From positions 1,488,001 to 1,552,000 of the forward strand of contig NZ_JAPFQP010000001.1 in the NCBI RefSeq assembly GCF_026241225.1: a stretch of DNA of 64,000 nt, given 5' to 3'. Below are positions 34,545-42,558 of the stretch, one piece after another. Numbering within the stretch: position 1 is the first letter of the stretch; each line of letters opens with the position of its first letter. The position numbers and the translations under genes are program-made. The notes beneath the pieces were generated by a model. That model did not search any database. It saw nothing but the letters and a program-made list of their open reading frames with translations, and was not told the DNA's origin. The DNA is from Lentiprolixibacter aurantiacus. Its GTDB lineage: Bacteria; Bacteroidota; Bacteroidia; Flavobacteriales; Flavobacteriaceae.

Positions 34545-36158
34545 ATGAAGGAGAAACTTCTCACATTAACCGCACTCTTATTGCCTTTATTAACCTTTGC
34601 TCAGGAAAGCTCAGAGATGGGACTGGATGAGCGCATAAATGCATGGTTTGAACCCATTACTGCGGTTTGGGAAGGGATCGTGTTCTGGGAAGTCCCGGGT
34701 ACGGGTATTCCGCTGATTGTGATAATCCTGGTACTGGGTGCCACCTTTTTTACACTGTACTTTGGTTTTGTCAATATCCGGAGGTTTCCACTGGCCATAA
34801 ATGTAGTAAGGGGAAAATATGATTCCGTTGAAGAGCCCGAGGGACATGGCGTGGAACAGGCAGAAGTCAATATTGTAGACGGTGATTTGCCCGATACTAT
34901 TCGCGATGAAAGCAAACAGGGAGAGGTAAGTCATTTCCAGGCTCTGGCTACAGCCGTGTCAGGTACGGTAGGACTGGGTAATATAGCAGGTGTTGCACTT
35001 GCGATAGCTATAGGTGGTCCAGGGGCTACTTTCTGGATGATCGTATGTGGGTTGCTCAGTATGTCTACCAAATTCGTGGAATGTACCCTGGGTGTAAAAT
35101 ACCGTGATGTAGACGAAAATGGTACCGTTTACGGTGGTCCTATGTACTACTTGTCTCGTGGATTAAAAGAACGCGGTTTTATAGGGCTGGGTAAGGCACT
35201 GGCAGTACTCTTTGCCATACTATGCGTGGGGGCTTCCTTTGGTGGAGGTAATGCCGTACAGTCTAACCAGGCAGCAGAGCAGTTGGCTGCCATGTTAGAT
35301 CTTCAGGGTGGATCCACCGGATTTATAATCGGCATGATACTGGCATTTATAGTAGGTGTAGTGATCATCGGAGGGATCAAGCGAATTGCTTCCGTAACCG
35401 AGAAGATCGTTCCTTTTATGGCAGTTATCTATGCCCTGGCCTGTATTATTGTTATTGCAGCAAACTTCAGCTATGTAGATGATGCTTTTGTCCTGATTTT
35501 TAAAGGAGCTTTTACTCCTGAAGCTGGTCTGGGCGGACTGTTTGGTGTGCTAATTATTGGATTCAGGAGGGCGGTATTCTCCAATGAGGCTGGTGCTGGT
35601 TCTGCGGCTATTGCGCACTCCGCTGTTAAAACCAAGTATCCTGCCAGTGAAGGGATTGTGGCACTGCTGGAACCTTTCATTGACACGGTCGTTATTTGTA
35701 CCATGACAGCCCTGGTGATCATTTTTTACAATAGTGGAGGTGTTTTTGAATACGGAGGTGACGGAGTAGGCAATGTACTGGTCAATGGTGAAGCCGTAGG
35801 AGGGGTAAACCTGACATCCATGGCTTTTGAATCGGTATTGCCATGGTTTCCATATGTACTAACCCTTGCGGTTGTGCTGTTTGCTATTTCAACCATGATC
35901 TCATGGTCATACTACGGGCTGCAGTCCTGGAAATTCCTGTTTGGCAGGGGTAAGGTCGCAGACCTGGTTTACAAAATTCTATTTATTGTGTTTGTAGTGA
36001 TTGGGGCTTCTGCATCCATGGGTGCAGTTTTTGCCTTCTCGGATGCGATGATCCTCGCCCTGGTGTTTCCGAACATGCTCGGGTTGATGTTGCTCTTCCC
36101 GAAAGTACGGGAAGAATTGTCAAAATACCTGCAGGCGATTAAAAGTACTTCTAAGTAA
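34545..36158 (+). CDS. Alanine/glycine:cation symporter (AGCS family)
   Basis: The 537-residue protein (ATG 34545, MKEKLLTLTALLLPLL) has about ten or more membrane segments and the AGCS motifs: the FQALATAVSGTVGLGNIAGVALAIAIGGPGA core, GGPMYYLSRGLK, and FRRAVFSNEAGAGSAAIAHSA. The family couples alanine or glycine uptake to Na+. An unusual feature is the 20-residue signal-like N-terminus ending TFAQES, common in Bacteroidota AGCS proteins. A 14-codon upstream extension from 34503 is not supported. Confidence 0.93.
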   Translation: MKEKLLTLTALLLPLLTFAQESSEMGLDERINAWFEPITAVWEGIVFWEVPGTGIPLIVIILVLGATFFTLYFGFVNIRRFPLAINVVRGKYDSVEEPEGHGVEQAEVNIVDGDLPDTIRDESKQGEVSHFQALATAVSGTVGLGNIAGVALAIAIGGPGATFWMIVCGLLSMSTKFVECTLGVKYRDVDENGTVYGGPMYYLSRGLKERGFIGLGKALAVLFAILCVGASFGGGNAVQSNQAAEQLAAMLDLQGGSTGFIIGMILAFIVGVVIIGGIKRIASVTEKIVPFMAVIYALACIIVIAANFSYVDDAFVLIFKGAFTPEAGLGGLFGVLIIGFRRAVFSNEAGAGSAAIAHSAVKTKYPASEGIVALLEPFIDTVVICTMTALVIIFYNSGGVFEYGGDGVGNVLVNGEAVGGVNLTSMAFESVLPWFPYVLTLAVVLFAISTMISWSYYGLQSWKFLFGRGKVADLVYKILFIVFVVIGASASMGAVFAFSDAMILALVFPNMLGLMLLFPKVREELSKYLQAIKSTSK

Positions 36159-36226
36159 GACGCAATTACAGACATAGGGAATCCCACTGGCGTTTCAGCA
36201 AACAGGAACGAAGTGGGATTTTCTTT

Positions 36227-37021
36227 TTGCTCATGATCATTTTCCTGTTGCAGGGGTTTCGCTATTTCCTGCTAAAGGCTCCACCCAAAGAACCGGACCT
36301 TGTTTTGGAAGAACATCCTTCGGCAGTTCGCTGGTTGGATTCGTTGCGGACTTCGGCCGGTAAGGACGATCGTGTCTTCAGCTACAATCCGAATTTCCTT
36401 ACGGATTATCAGGCCTATATGCTGAGGATAACCCCGGAAGAAACAGACCGTATTTTTGCTTATCGGGCTGCAGGCAAATGGATACATTCGGAAGAGGATT
36501 TCTGGACTATTTCTAAGATTGGGGAGGATCGAAGAAGCACGATAGCTTCCCGACTTCGTTTTAAAAGCAGGTCAAAAATGAGTCAGGCCAGGGTCGAAAA
36601 GGCGGGGCCCAATGAGCTGCCCAAACTCAGGGACATCAATCAGGCAGAGGCCGCTGAATTAATGGAAATCAAAGGGATTGGACCAGTCTTATCCGAACGA
36701 ATCGTAAAATTTCGAAATCGACTGGGAGGCTTCCAGGTCAGTGAGCAACTGTTCGATGTATATGGCCTGGACCCGGAAGTGGTTAATCGGCTGCTGCACC
36801 GTTATGCGGTGTTGGAAAAACCGGAACTTGAACGCATCAATATCAACCAGGCCTCAGCAGATAAAATTGCTTCTCTCATTTACCTGAGCAGGAAAGTGGC
36901 CCGGAGGATTGTGGAATACAGGGAGCTTAATGGCCCCTTTGTAAACCTCGGGGAATTAACAAAAATTGAAGATTTCCCCTCAGATAAGATTGATAGAATT
37001 AGCCTATATTTGTCTCTCTAA
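36227..37021 (+). CDS. Helix-hairpin-helix (ComEA-like) membrane protein; start uncertain
   Basis: The coding part has a hydrophobic N-terminal segment (FFLLMIIFLLQGF), a linker, and several HhH repeats: INQAEAAELMEIKGIGPVLSERIVKFR (about 136-162) and ININQASADKIASLIYLSRKVARRIVEYR (about 205-233). ComEA-type proteins bind DNA outside the inner membrane. The frame stays open upstream to 36155 and encodes ESHWRFSKQERSGIFF immediately before, which matches the conserved N-terminus of this flavobacterial family, but there is no ATG, GTG or TTG before TTG 36227. The true start may be a non-canonical codon, or one base may be missing. Confidence 0.72.
   Translation: MLMIIFLLQGFRYFLLKAPPKEPDLVLEEHPSAVRWLDSLRTSAGKDDRVFSYNPNFLTDYQAYMLRITPEETDRIFAYRAAGKWIHSEEDFWTISKIGEDRRSTIASRLRFKSRSKMSQARVEKAGPNELPKLRDINQAEAAELMEIKGIGPVLSERIVKFRNRLGGFQVSEQLFDVYGLDPEVVNRLLHRYAVLEKPELERININQASADKIASLIYLSRKVARRIVEYRELNGPFVNLGELTKIEDFPSDKIDRISLYLSL
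37005..37012 (+). promoter_or_regulatory. -7 promoter element of the acyl-CoA dehydrogenase gene
   Basis: TATATTTG matches TAnnTTTG and lies in the last codons of the HhH gene, 22 bp before ATG 37035. Confidence 0.5.
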
Positions 37022-37034
37022 AAAATTAGCTATA

Positions 37035-38198
37035 ATGATTACAGGCACAATGTCTTCCTTAGTTTTTGATTATTCAGAAACCCAGCGAATGGTTGCGGCA
37101 TCTGCACGGGATTTTGCTACCCAGTTTATTCAGCCTCATGTTATGGAGTGGGATGAGGCACAGACCTTCCCGGTAGAGTTGTTCAAAAGAGCTGGTAAAA
37201 TGGGATTCATGGGAATACTCGTTCCGGAGTCCCTGGGAGGTTCAGGTCTTAGTTATCACGAATATATTGCCATAATTGAAGAAATATCAAAGGTAGACCC
37301 AGCTATAGGTCTTTCCATAGCAGCGCATAATTCCCTATGCACCAATCATATCTTATTGTTTGGTAACGTAGAACAGAAAGAGAAATGGATTCCCAAACTG
37401 GCCACAGGTGAATGGATAGGTGCCTGGGGGCTTACAGAACACAATACCGGATCCGATGCCGGAGGAATGTCTACAACTGCCGTTCGGGAAGGTGACGAGT
37501 GGGTGCTAAACGGGGCCAAGAATTTTATCACCCATGCAATCAGTGGGGATATTGCTGTTGTAATTGCCCGTACAGGGGCTAAGGGTGATAGCCACGGGAT
37601 GACTGCTTTTGCCATAGAGAAGGGAACTCCAGGTTTTACCAGTGGTAAAAAGGAAGATAAATTGGGGATGCGCGCCAGTGAGACCGCGGAACTTATTTTC
37701 AATAACTGCAGGATTCCTGATGCCAACCGAATTGGAGAAGTGGGCGATGGGTTTATCCAGTCCATGAAAATCCTCGATGGAGGAAGGATATCCATTGCGG
37801 CGCTCTCCCTGGGGGTAGCCAAGGGCGCCTATGAGGCGGCCCTGAAATATTCCAAGGAAAGGGTTCAGTTTGGAAAACCTATCAGCCAGTTCCAGGGGAT
37901 TTCCTTTAAACTGGCAGAAATGGCTACGGAAATAGAAGCCTCAGAGTTGCTGATGCACAAGGCAGCATACCTTAAAAATGAAGACAGGCCCATGAGCAAG
38001 TTCTCTGCCATGTGCAAAATGTATGCTTCAGAGGTTTGTGTAAAGGTTGCTAACGAAGCCGTGCAGATCCACGGGGGTTATGGGTACACCAAGGATTTCC
38101 CGGTAGAGAAGTTCTACAGGGACGCCAAGCTTTGTACTATCGGAGAAGGAACCACCGAAATCCAAAAAGTGGTCATTGCCAAGAATATTTTAAAATAA
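37035..38198 (+). CDS. Acyl-CoA dehydrogenase
   Basis: The 387-residue FAD enzyme oxidises acyl-CoA to enoyl-CoA. It has the N-terminal helical domain (TQRMVAASARDFATQFI), FAD/substrate motif WGLTEHNTGSDAGG, KNFITHA, and the C-terminal YRDAKLCTIGEGTTEIQK with the likely catalytic Glu. It is of the short-chain-like type; chain length cannot be fixed. ATG 37035 is used; ATG 37050 is a close alternative. It is transcribed alone and ends 71 bp before rpsU. Confidence 0.94.
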   Translation: MITGTMSSLVFDYSETQRMVAASARDFATQFIQPHVMEWDEAQTFPVELFKRAGKMGFMGILVPESLGGSGLSYHEYIAIIEEISKVDPAIGLSIAAHNSLCTNHILLFGNVEQKEKWIPKLATGEWIGAWGLTEHNTGSDAGGMSTTAVREGDEWVLNGAKNFITHAISGDIAVVIARTGAKGDSHGMTAFAIEKGTPGFTSGKKEDKLGMRASETAELIFNNCRIPDANRIGEVGDGFIQSMKILDGGRISIAALSLGVAKGAYEAALKYSKERVQFGKPISQFQGISFKLAEMATEIEASELLMHKAAYLKNEDRPMSKFSAMCKMYASEVCVKVANEAVQIHGGYGYTKDFPVEKFYRDAKLCTIGEGTTEIQKVVIAKNILK

Positions 38199-38224
38199 GT
38201 TGCAGCTAATTAAGTTATTCAACT

Positions 38225-38232
38225 TATATTTG
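38225..38232 (+). promoter_or_regulatory. -7 promoter element of rpsU
   Basis: TATATTTG matches TAnnTTTG; a TTG 22 bp upstream could be the -33 element. The predicted leader is about 34 nt and contains the strong Shine-Dalgarno. Confidence 0.5.
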
Positions 38233-38252
38233 CATCCGCAAAACGCTAAAAG

Positions 38253-38261
38253 AAAGGAGGT
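38253..38261 (+). promoter_or_regulatory. Extended Shine-Dalgarno of rpsU
   Basis: AAAGGAGGT, a nine-base match to the 16S anti-Shine-Dalgarno, lies 8 nt upstream of the ATG. No other gene in the window has one this strong. In Flavobacterium, bS21 helps sequester the anti-Shine-Dalgarno, and rpsU is known to be controlled through such a site. Confidence 0.85.
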
Positions 38262-38269
38262 TGTAGCCT

Positions 38270-38464
38270 ATGTTAATTATACCAGTTAAAGAAGGAGAGA
38301 ATATAGACAGAGCACTGAAGCGATTCAAGCGTAAGTTTGACAGGACAGGTAAGATGAGGCAGTTGCGCAAGCGGCAGCAGTTTACAAAGCCTTCTGTTGT
38401 GAGGCGTCAGCAGATTCAGAAAGCCCAGTATATTCAGCGATTAAGAGATGCTGAAGACGTCTAG
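38270..38464 (+). CDS. rpsU: 30S ribosomal protein bS21
   Basis: The 64-residue protein begins MLIIPVKEGENIDRALKRFKRKF, the bS21 signature, and is strongly basic. In Bacteroidota bS21 with bS18 and bS6 holds the 3' end of 16S rRNA so that Shine-Dalgarno pairing is blocked on most mRNAs. The gene has its own -7 box, a strong Shine-Dalgarno and a terminator directly after it, so it is a single-gene unit. Confidence 0.96.
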   Translation: MLIIPVKEGENIDRALKRFKRKFDRTGKMRQLRKRQQFTKPSVVRRQQIQKAQYIQRLRDAEDV

Positions 38465-38484
38465 GACAAAATATTATCAAAGAT

Positions 38485-38510
38485 ATCCCGCTTTTAGCGG
38501 GATTTTTTTT
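38485..38510 (+). terminator. Intrinsic terminator of rpsU
   Basis: An 8-bp stem (ATCCCGCT / AGCGGGAT) with a 3-nt loop is followed by seven more T residues. It ends the rpsU transcript before xerC. Confidence 0.9.
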
Positions 38511-38535
38511 GCCCTGAGTTAAGGTTTGGCTTTGC

Positions 38536-38543
38536 TACCTTTG
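38536..38543 (+). promoter_or_regulatory. -7 promoter element of xerC
   Basis: TACCTTTG matches TAnnTTTG and ends only 4 nt before the xerC ATG. The transcript should be leaderless or nearly so. Confidence 0.5.
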
Positions 38544-38547
38544 TAAT

Positions 38548-39435
38548 ATGTCCGTCCAAGCATTTACAGATTACCTTACCCTGGAAAAAAAGTATTCCGC
38601 TCATACCTGCCTGGCATATCAGAAGGATATTCAGGAATTTGAAGCGTTCTGCAAAGAAGAGTTTAATCTGAAAGATGTGGCAGGGGCCGATTACAGTCTC
38701 ATAAGAAGCTGGATTGTGGCACTCCTTGAAAAGAAGGTGACCAACAGGACCGTCAACCGCAAGATAGCATCGCTGAAAGCCTTTTACAAGTTCCTGGTTA
38801 AAACCGGCCAGTTGCAACAGAATCCCCTGGCAAGGCATAAGGCCCTGAAGACCCCGAAGAAAGTGGAAGTGCCCTTCTCCGAGAAGGAGATGGAGCTGTT
38901 GCTTAAGGAAATAGCCTTCGAGCCCGGCTTTGAAGGAACGCGGGACAAGCTTATCGTTGAGTTGTTTTATACCACAGGAATGCGCAGGTCCGAACTTATT
39001 GAGCTGAAATTAGCGGATTTGGACATGAACAGGAACACCATAAAGGTTCTTGGTAAAAGAAATAAAGAACGCCTGATCCCCCTGCTGAATCCCACCCGGG
39101 AATTGTTGTCGCAATATCTGGAGGAGCGCAATAACCTGGAAGTGATTAAGAATAATCAGCATGTATTCCTTACGGCAGCTGGAAAAAAGATTTACGCCAC
39201 CCTGGTATACCGTATTATTAACAGTTGCCTGGGCCAGGTTTCCACCAAGGTCAAAAAGAGCCCGCATGTACTGAGGCATACCTTTGCTACCCACCTGTTG
39301 AATAAGGGAGCCGATTTAAATTCGGTTAAGGAATTACTCGGCCATGCCAGCCTGGCCTCCACCCAGGTCTATACGCATAGCAGTATAGCTGAACTTCAGA
39401 AGGTACACGCCCGTTCACATCCACGGAACAAATAG
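38548..39435 (+). CDS. xerC: Tyrosine recombinase XerC/XerD-type
   Basis: The 295-residue recombinase resolves chromosome dimers at dif with its partner. It has a SAM-like N-terminal domain (about 1-85) and the catalytic domain with R146 (TGMRRSEL), K170, H240 and R243 (HVLRHTFATHLL), H266 (LGHASL) and nucleophile Y275 (TQVYTHSS). The position downstream of rpsU is standard for flavobacteria. The other Xer protein must be elsewhere. Confidence 0.93.
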   Translation: MSVQAFTDYLTLEKKYSAHTCLAYQKDIQEFEAFCKEEFNLKDVAGADYSLIRSWIVALLEKKVTNRTVNRKIASLKAFYKFLVKTGQLQQNPLARHKALKTPKKVEVPFSEKEMELLLKEIAFEPGFEGTRDKLIVELFYTTGMRRSELIELKLADLDMNRNTIKVLGKRNKERLIPLLNPTRELLSQYLEERNNLEVIKNNQHVFLTAAGKKIYATLVYRIINSCLGQVSTKVKKSPHVLRHTFATHLLNKGADLNSVKELLGHASLASTQVYTHSSIAELQKVHARSHPRNK

Positions 39436-39666
39436 GGTTTTGGAGTATGGGTTAGAAGATCTGTAAGACTCTTATACCTTAATATTAATACACTTTAAAT
39501 AACAGGTAAGTCCCAGATATAGAACCTGATTTATAATGTGTGCGAATTGCAGGGGATACAGCTAATTAAAAACGGCATTAAAAAGCGGGGTTAAGCACAT
39601 AAAACATAGGGCCTGCTGGAGGTCCAAAAATTTTCCAAAATAGTTTTGATTAAAAAAATAATTATC
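39436..39666. other. Gene-free AT-rich segment between xerC and the tRNA-tuf promoter
   Basis: I find no frame, repeat or RNA here that I can support, though the spacing is large for this gene-dense region. In related genomes a ribosome hibernation factor gene (hpf/raiA) usually lies between xerC and these tRNAs; it is absent here. Confidence 0.6.
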
Positions 39667-39674
39667 TACATTTG
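39645..39674 (+). promoter_or_regulatory. Promoter of the tRNA-tuf operon
   Basis: TTTG (39645-39648) is followed after 18 bp by TACATTTG (39667-39674), a complete Bacteroidota promoter about 50 bp before the first tRNA. Confidence 0.7.
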
Positions 39675-39724
39675 CAGTCCGTTAGAAATGACGGGGTTTT
39701 TTTATGCGTTCAAACGCTGGAAAA

Positions 39725-39798
39725 GCCGATGTAGCTCAGCTGGCTAGAGCAGCTGATTTGTAATCAGCAGGCCGTGGGTTCGAGTCCCTCCATCGGCT
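39725..39798 (+). tRNA. tRNA-Thr (anticodon TGT)
   Basis: The 74-nt cloverleaf has acceptor GCCGATG/CATCGGC, D-arm GCTC/GAGC, an anticodon arm GCTGA-TTTGTAA-TCAGC and T-loop TTCGAGT. The CCA end is not encoded. Confidence 0.95.
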
Positions 39799-39824
39799 CG
39801 AATGTTCCTAAAAATACTAAGGGC

Positions 39825-39907
39825 GGGGAGATACTCAAGCGGCCAACGAGGACAGACTGTAAATCTGTTGGTTTTTACCTTCGCAGGTTCGAATCCTGCT
39901 CTCCCCA
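39825..39907 (+). tRNA. tRNA-Tyr (anticodon GTA)
   Basis: A class II tRNA of 83 nt with acceptor GGGGAGA/TCTCCCC, anticodon loop CTGTAAA and a long variable arm, as expected for bacterial tRNA-Tyr. Confidence 0.95.
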
Positions 39908-40001
39908 CAAAGGTGAAATTCCAGAGCCAAAATCACTATCCTGATTTTGGAAGGGTTAGGCAGATCTGGAATGGATTTTTGACATATTGAAATTTAATAT
40001 T

Positions 40002-40074
40002 GCGGGAGTAGCTCAGTTGGTAGAGCGTCAGCCTTCCAAGCTGAATGTCGCCGGTTCGAACCCGGTCTCCCGCT
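40002..40074 (+). tRNA. tRNA-Gly (anticodon TCC)
   Basis: A 73-nt cloverleaf with acceptor GCGGGAG/CTCCCGC, anticodon loop CTTCCAA and T-loop TTCGAAC. The anticodon TCC reads GGA and GGG codons. Confidence 0.95.
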
Positions 40075-40086
40075 CAACAGAATTGA

Positions 40087-40143
40087 GTTCAACTTTGCGG
40101 TTTCGGTAGTGGAGGTTAACTCCGGAAACTGGAAAGTTTGAAC
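40087..40143 (+). other. Long imperfect hairpin between tRNA-Gly and tRNA-Thr
   Basis: Outer arms GTTCAACTTT and AAAGTTTGAAC pair with one bulge, then GTTTC/GAAAC and an inner GGAG/CTCC. No T run follows, so it is more likely a processing hairpin in the tRNA-tuf transcript than a terminator. Confidence 0.55.
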
Positions 40144-40159
40144 CCGTGAAACCCATTAA

Positions 40160-40231
40160 GCCGACGTAGCTCAGGGGTAGAGCGTTTCCTTGGTAAGGAA
40201 GAGGTCACGGGTTCAATTCCCGTCGTTGGCT
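40160..40231 (+). tRNA. tRNA-Thr (anticodon GGT)
   Basis: A 72-nt cloverleaf with acceptor GCCGACG/CGTTGGC (one G-U pair), anticodon loop TTGGTAA and T-loop TTCAATT. Second threonine isoacceptor in the cluster, directly before tuf. Confidence 0.95.
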
Positions 40232-40284
40232 CAAATTTTGATTAACAAGTACACTAATATAAACTAAGATTAAATTATTTAACC

Positions 40285-41472
40285 ATGGCAAAGGAAACTT
40301 TTGATCGTTCCAAACCGCACTTGAATATTGGTACTATTGGACACGTCGATCACGGTAAAACCACATTGACTGCTGCTATTACTACAGTTTTGGCTAATGC
40401 AGGATTGTCCGAAGTAAGGAGTTTCGATTCTATCGATAACGCTCCGGAAGAAAAAGAAAGAGGTATCACAATTAATACTTCTCACGTAGAGTATCAAACT
40501 GCTAACCGTCACTACGCACACGTTGACTGTCCTGGTCACGCGGATTACGTAAAGAATATGGTTACAGGTGCTGCTCAGATGGACGGTGCTATCCTTGTGG
40601 TTGCTGCTACAGACGGACCTATGCCACAAACACGTGAGCACATCCTTCTCGGACGCCAGGTAGGTATTCCACGAATTGTTGTTTTCCTCAACAAGGTAGA
40701 CATGGTAGACGACGAAGAGCTTTTAGAGCTTGTTGAAATGGAAGTTCGTGAATTGCTTTCTTTCTATGACTACGATGGAGACAACAGCCCTGTAATCGCT
40801 GGTTCTGCTCTTGGAGCGTTGAACGGTGAGGAAAAATGGGTTAACACCGTAATGGAATTGATGGAAGCTGTTGACAGCTGGATCGAATTGCCTAAGCGTG
40901 ATGTGGATAAGGATTTCCTTATGCCTGTTGAAGATGTATTCACCATTACTGGTCGTGGTACTGTTGCAACCGGTAGGATTGAAACTGGTGTTGCTAAAAC
41001 TGGTGACCCTGTCGATATCATTGGTATGGGTGCTGAGAAACTTAGCTCTACTATCACTGGTGTTGAGATGTTCCGTAAGATCCTTGACAGAGGTGAAGCT
41101 GGTGACAACGTTGGTATCCTCTTGAGAGGTATTGAAAAGTCTGACGTTAAGCGTGGAATGGTAATCTGTAAGCCAGGTTCTGTTAAACCTCACGCCAAGT
41201 TTGAAGCAGAGGTTTATATCCTGAAAAAAGAAGAAGGTGGTCGTCACACTCCTTTCCACAACAACTACCGTCCACAGTTCTATGTTAGGACTACAGACGT
41301 AACGGGAACCATCAACCTGCCTAGCGGTGTTGAAATGGTAATGCCCGGTGATAACCTTACCATTACGGTAGACTTGATCCAGCCTATCGCTCTTAACGAA
41401 GGACTGCGTTTTGCAATCCGTGAAGGAGGTAGGACTGTAGGTGCCGGTCAGGTTACCAAAATTTTGGACTAA
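40285..41472 (+). CDS. tuf: Elongation factor Tu
   Basis: The 395-residue GTPase delivers aminoacyl-tRNA to the ribosome. It begins [28 protein letters not shown]-like with G1 GHVDHGKT (19-26), G3 DCPGHADY and G4 NKVDMVD. Its codons are biased to T- or C-ending forms such as GGT, CGT and GCT more than its neighbours, as expected for a very highly expressed gene. It is embedded in the tRNA cluster. Confidence 0.98.
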   Translation: MAKETFDRSKPHLNIGTIGHVDHGKTTLTAAITTVLANAGLSEVRSFDSIDNAPEEKERGITINTSHVEYQTANRHYAHVDCPGHADYVKNMVTGAAQMDGAILVVAATDGPMPQTREHILLGRQVGIPRIVVFLNKVDMVDDEELLELVEMEVRELLSFYDYDGDNSPVIAGSALGALNGEEKWVNTVMELMEAVDSWIELPKRDVDKDFLMPVEDVFTITGRGTVATGRIETGVAKTGDPVDIIGMGAEKLSSTITGVEMFRKILDRGEAGDNVGILLRGIEKSDVKRGMVICKPGSVKPHAKFEAEVYILKKEEGGRHTPFHNNYRPQFYVRTTDVTGTINLPSGVEMVMPGDNLTITVDLIQPIALNEGLRFAIREGGRTVGAGQVTKILD

Positions 41473-41492
41473 ATATTACAAACATACTTACT

Positions 41493-41527
41493 GGAAAGGG
41501 TGTCCTGCTTTGGCAGGATACCTTTCC
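41493..41527 (+). other. Hairpin between tuf and tRNA-Trp
   Basis: A stem of about 15 bp (core TGTCCTGC / GCAGGATA with outer GGAAAGG / CCTTTCC) and a short loop. No T run follows, so a processing site or partial attenuator is more likely than a terminator. Confidence 0.5.
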
Positions 41528-41539
41528 ACGTAAATATAA

Positions 41540-41612
41540 ACGGGTGTAGCTCAGTTGGTAGAGCACTGGTCTCCAAAACCAGGTGTCGGGAGTTCGAGTC
41601 TCTCCTCCCGTG
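41540..41612 (+). tRNA. tRNA-Trp (anticodon CCA)
   Basis: The 73-nt cloverleaf has anticodon loop CTCCAAA, D-arm GCTC/GAGC and discriminator G. The acceptor stem ACGGGTG/CTCCCGT has a T-T mismatch at position 6-67. CCA follows directly in the DNA (41613-41615). Confidence 0.95.
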
Positions 41613-41739
41613 CCAAGGAAACTGCGGAAAACTAAGGTTGGTTTTTCATTTCGAGAACGCATAATCTTCACAATTTCCGTGTTATAATGAGCACAACGAA
41701 AGCCACAGCGCTTTTGAGAATATCAAACTGAAGAATACT

Positions 41740-41928
41740 ATGATAACTTACATAAAGGAGTCGATAGACGAATTGAAAAATAACGTTACCCTGCCATCCA
41801 GGGCCGAATCTTCAAACCTTATGGTGATAGTTGCCGTATTCTCCATTTTGTTTGCATTGGCTACCTGGGGCGTGGACAGCGTTTTCAGTGAGCTGATTAC
41901 GATATATTTCAATCTACTAATCGGTTAA
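41740..41928 (+). CDS. secE: Preprotein translocase subunit SecE
   Basis: The 62-residue protein has an amphipathic N-terminal helix (ITYIKESIDELKNNVT) and one membrane helix at about 27-50, the single-span bacterial SecE form. It stabilises SecY in the inner membrane. It is 10 bp before nusG, the usual pairing. Confidence 0.94.
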   Translation: MITYIKESIDELKNNVTLPSRAESSNLMVIVAVFSILFALATWGVDSVFSELITIYFNLLIG

Positions 41929-41938
41929 TAATAGGCCT

Positions 41939-42490
41939 ATGTCTGAAGTGCTGGAAAAAAAATGGTATGTGGTGCGGGCCGTTAGCGGTCAGGAGAACAA
42001 GATCAAGGGCTATATAGAAAGCGAAGTAGAGCGTCACGGATTAGGGGATTACCTGGAAGAAGTCCTGGTTCCCACCGAAAAAGTAATTCAGATCCGTAAC
42101 GGAAAGAAAATAAATAAGGAACGCGTGTATTTTCCAGGCTACATTATGATAAAAGCCAGCCTGGTAGGTGAGATGGTACACGTAATAAAATCCATCACCA
42201 ATGTAATTGGATTCCTGGGGGAAACCAAAGGTGGTGATCCGGTGCCTCTGCGAAAGTCTGAGGTAAACAGAATGCTAGGAAAGGTAGACGAACTGGCGGT
42301 AAGCACGGATTCCGTGGCCATCCCGTTTGTACTCGGTGAGACGGTCAAAGTTATCGACGGGCCTTTCAATGGTTTCAACGGCACAGTAGAGAAGATCAAT
42401 GAGGAAAAGCGCAAGCTGGAAGTTATGGTGAAGATCTTTGGAAGAAAGACGCCTCTGGAGCTGAGCTATATGCAGGTAGAGAAAATTTAA
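41939..42490 (+). CDS. nusG: Transcription termination/antitermination factor NusG
   Basis: The 183-residue protein has the NGN domain (KKWYVVRAVSGQENKIKGY) and a C-terminal KOW domain (FVLGETVKVIDGPFNGFNGTVEKI). NusG binds RNA polymerase and links it to Rho or to the ribosome. The neighbours are as in most bacteria. Confidence 0.96.
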   Translation: MSEVLEKKWYVVRAVSGQENKIKGYIESEVERHGLGDYLEEVLVPTEKVIQIRNGKKINKERVYFPGYIMIKASLVGEMVHVIKSITNVIGFLGETKGGDPVPLRKSEVNRMLGKVDELAVSTDSVAIPFVLGETVKVIDGPFNGFNGTVEKINEEKRKLEVMVKIFGRKTPLELSYMQVEKI

Positions 42491-42558
42491 ATGTTACGTG
42501 ATAAAAGTTGTGTTGCTTCCAAATTATAACACACTTTATTAGTATTTAATTAATAACA

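Noticed and set aside
39802-39990. 62-codon frame over tRNA-Tyr
   Set aside because: It overlaps the tRNA and has no homology that I recognise.
40279-41259. Minus-strand frames of 120 and 178 codons over tuf
   Set aside because: Explained by the codon bias of tuf leaving few stops on the opposite strand.
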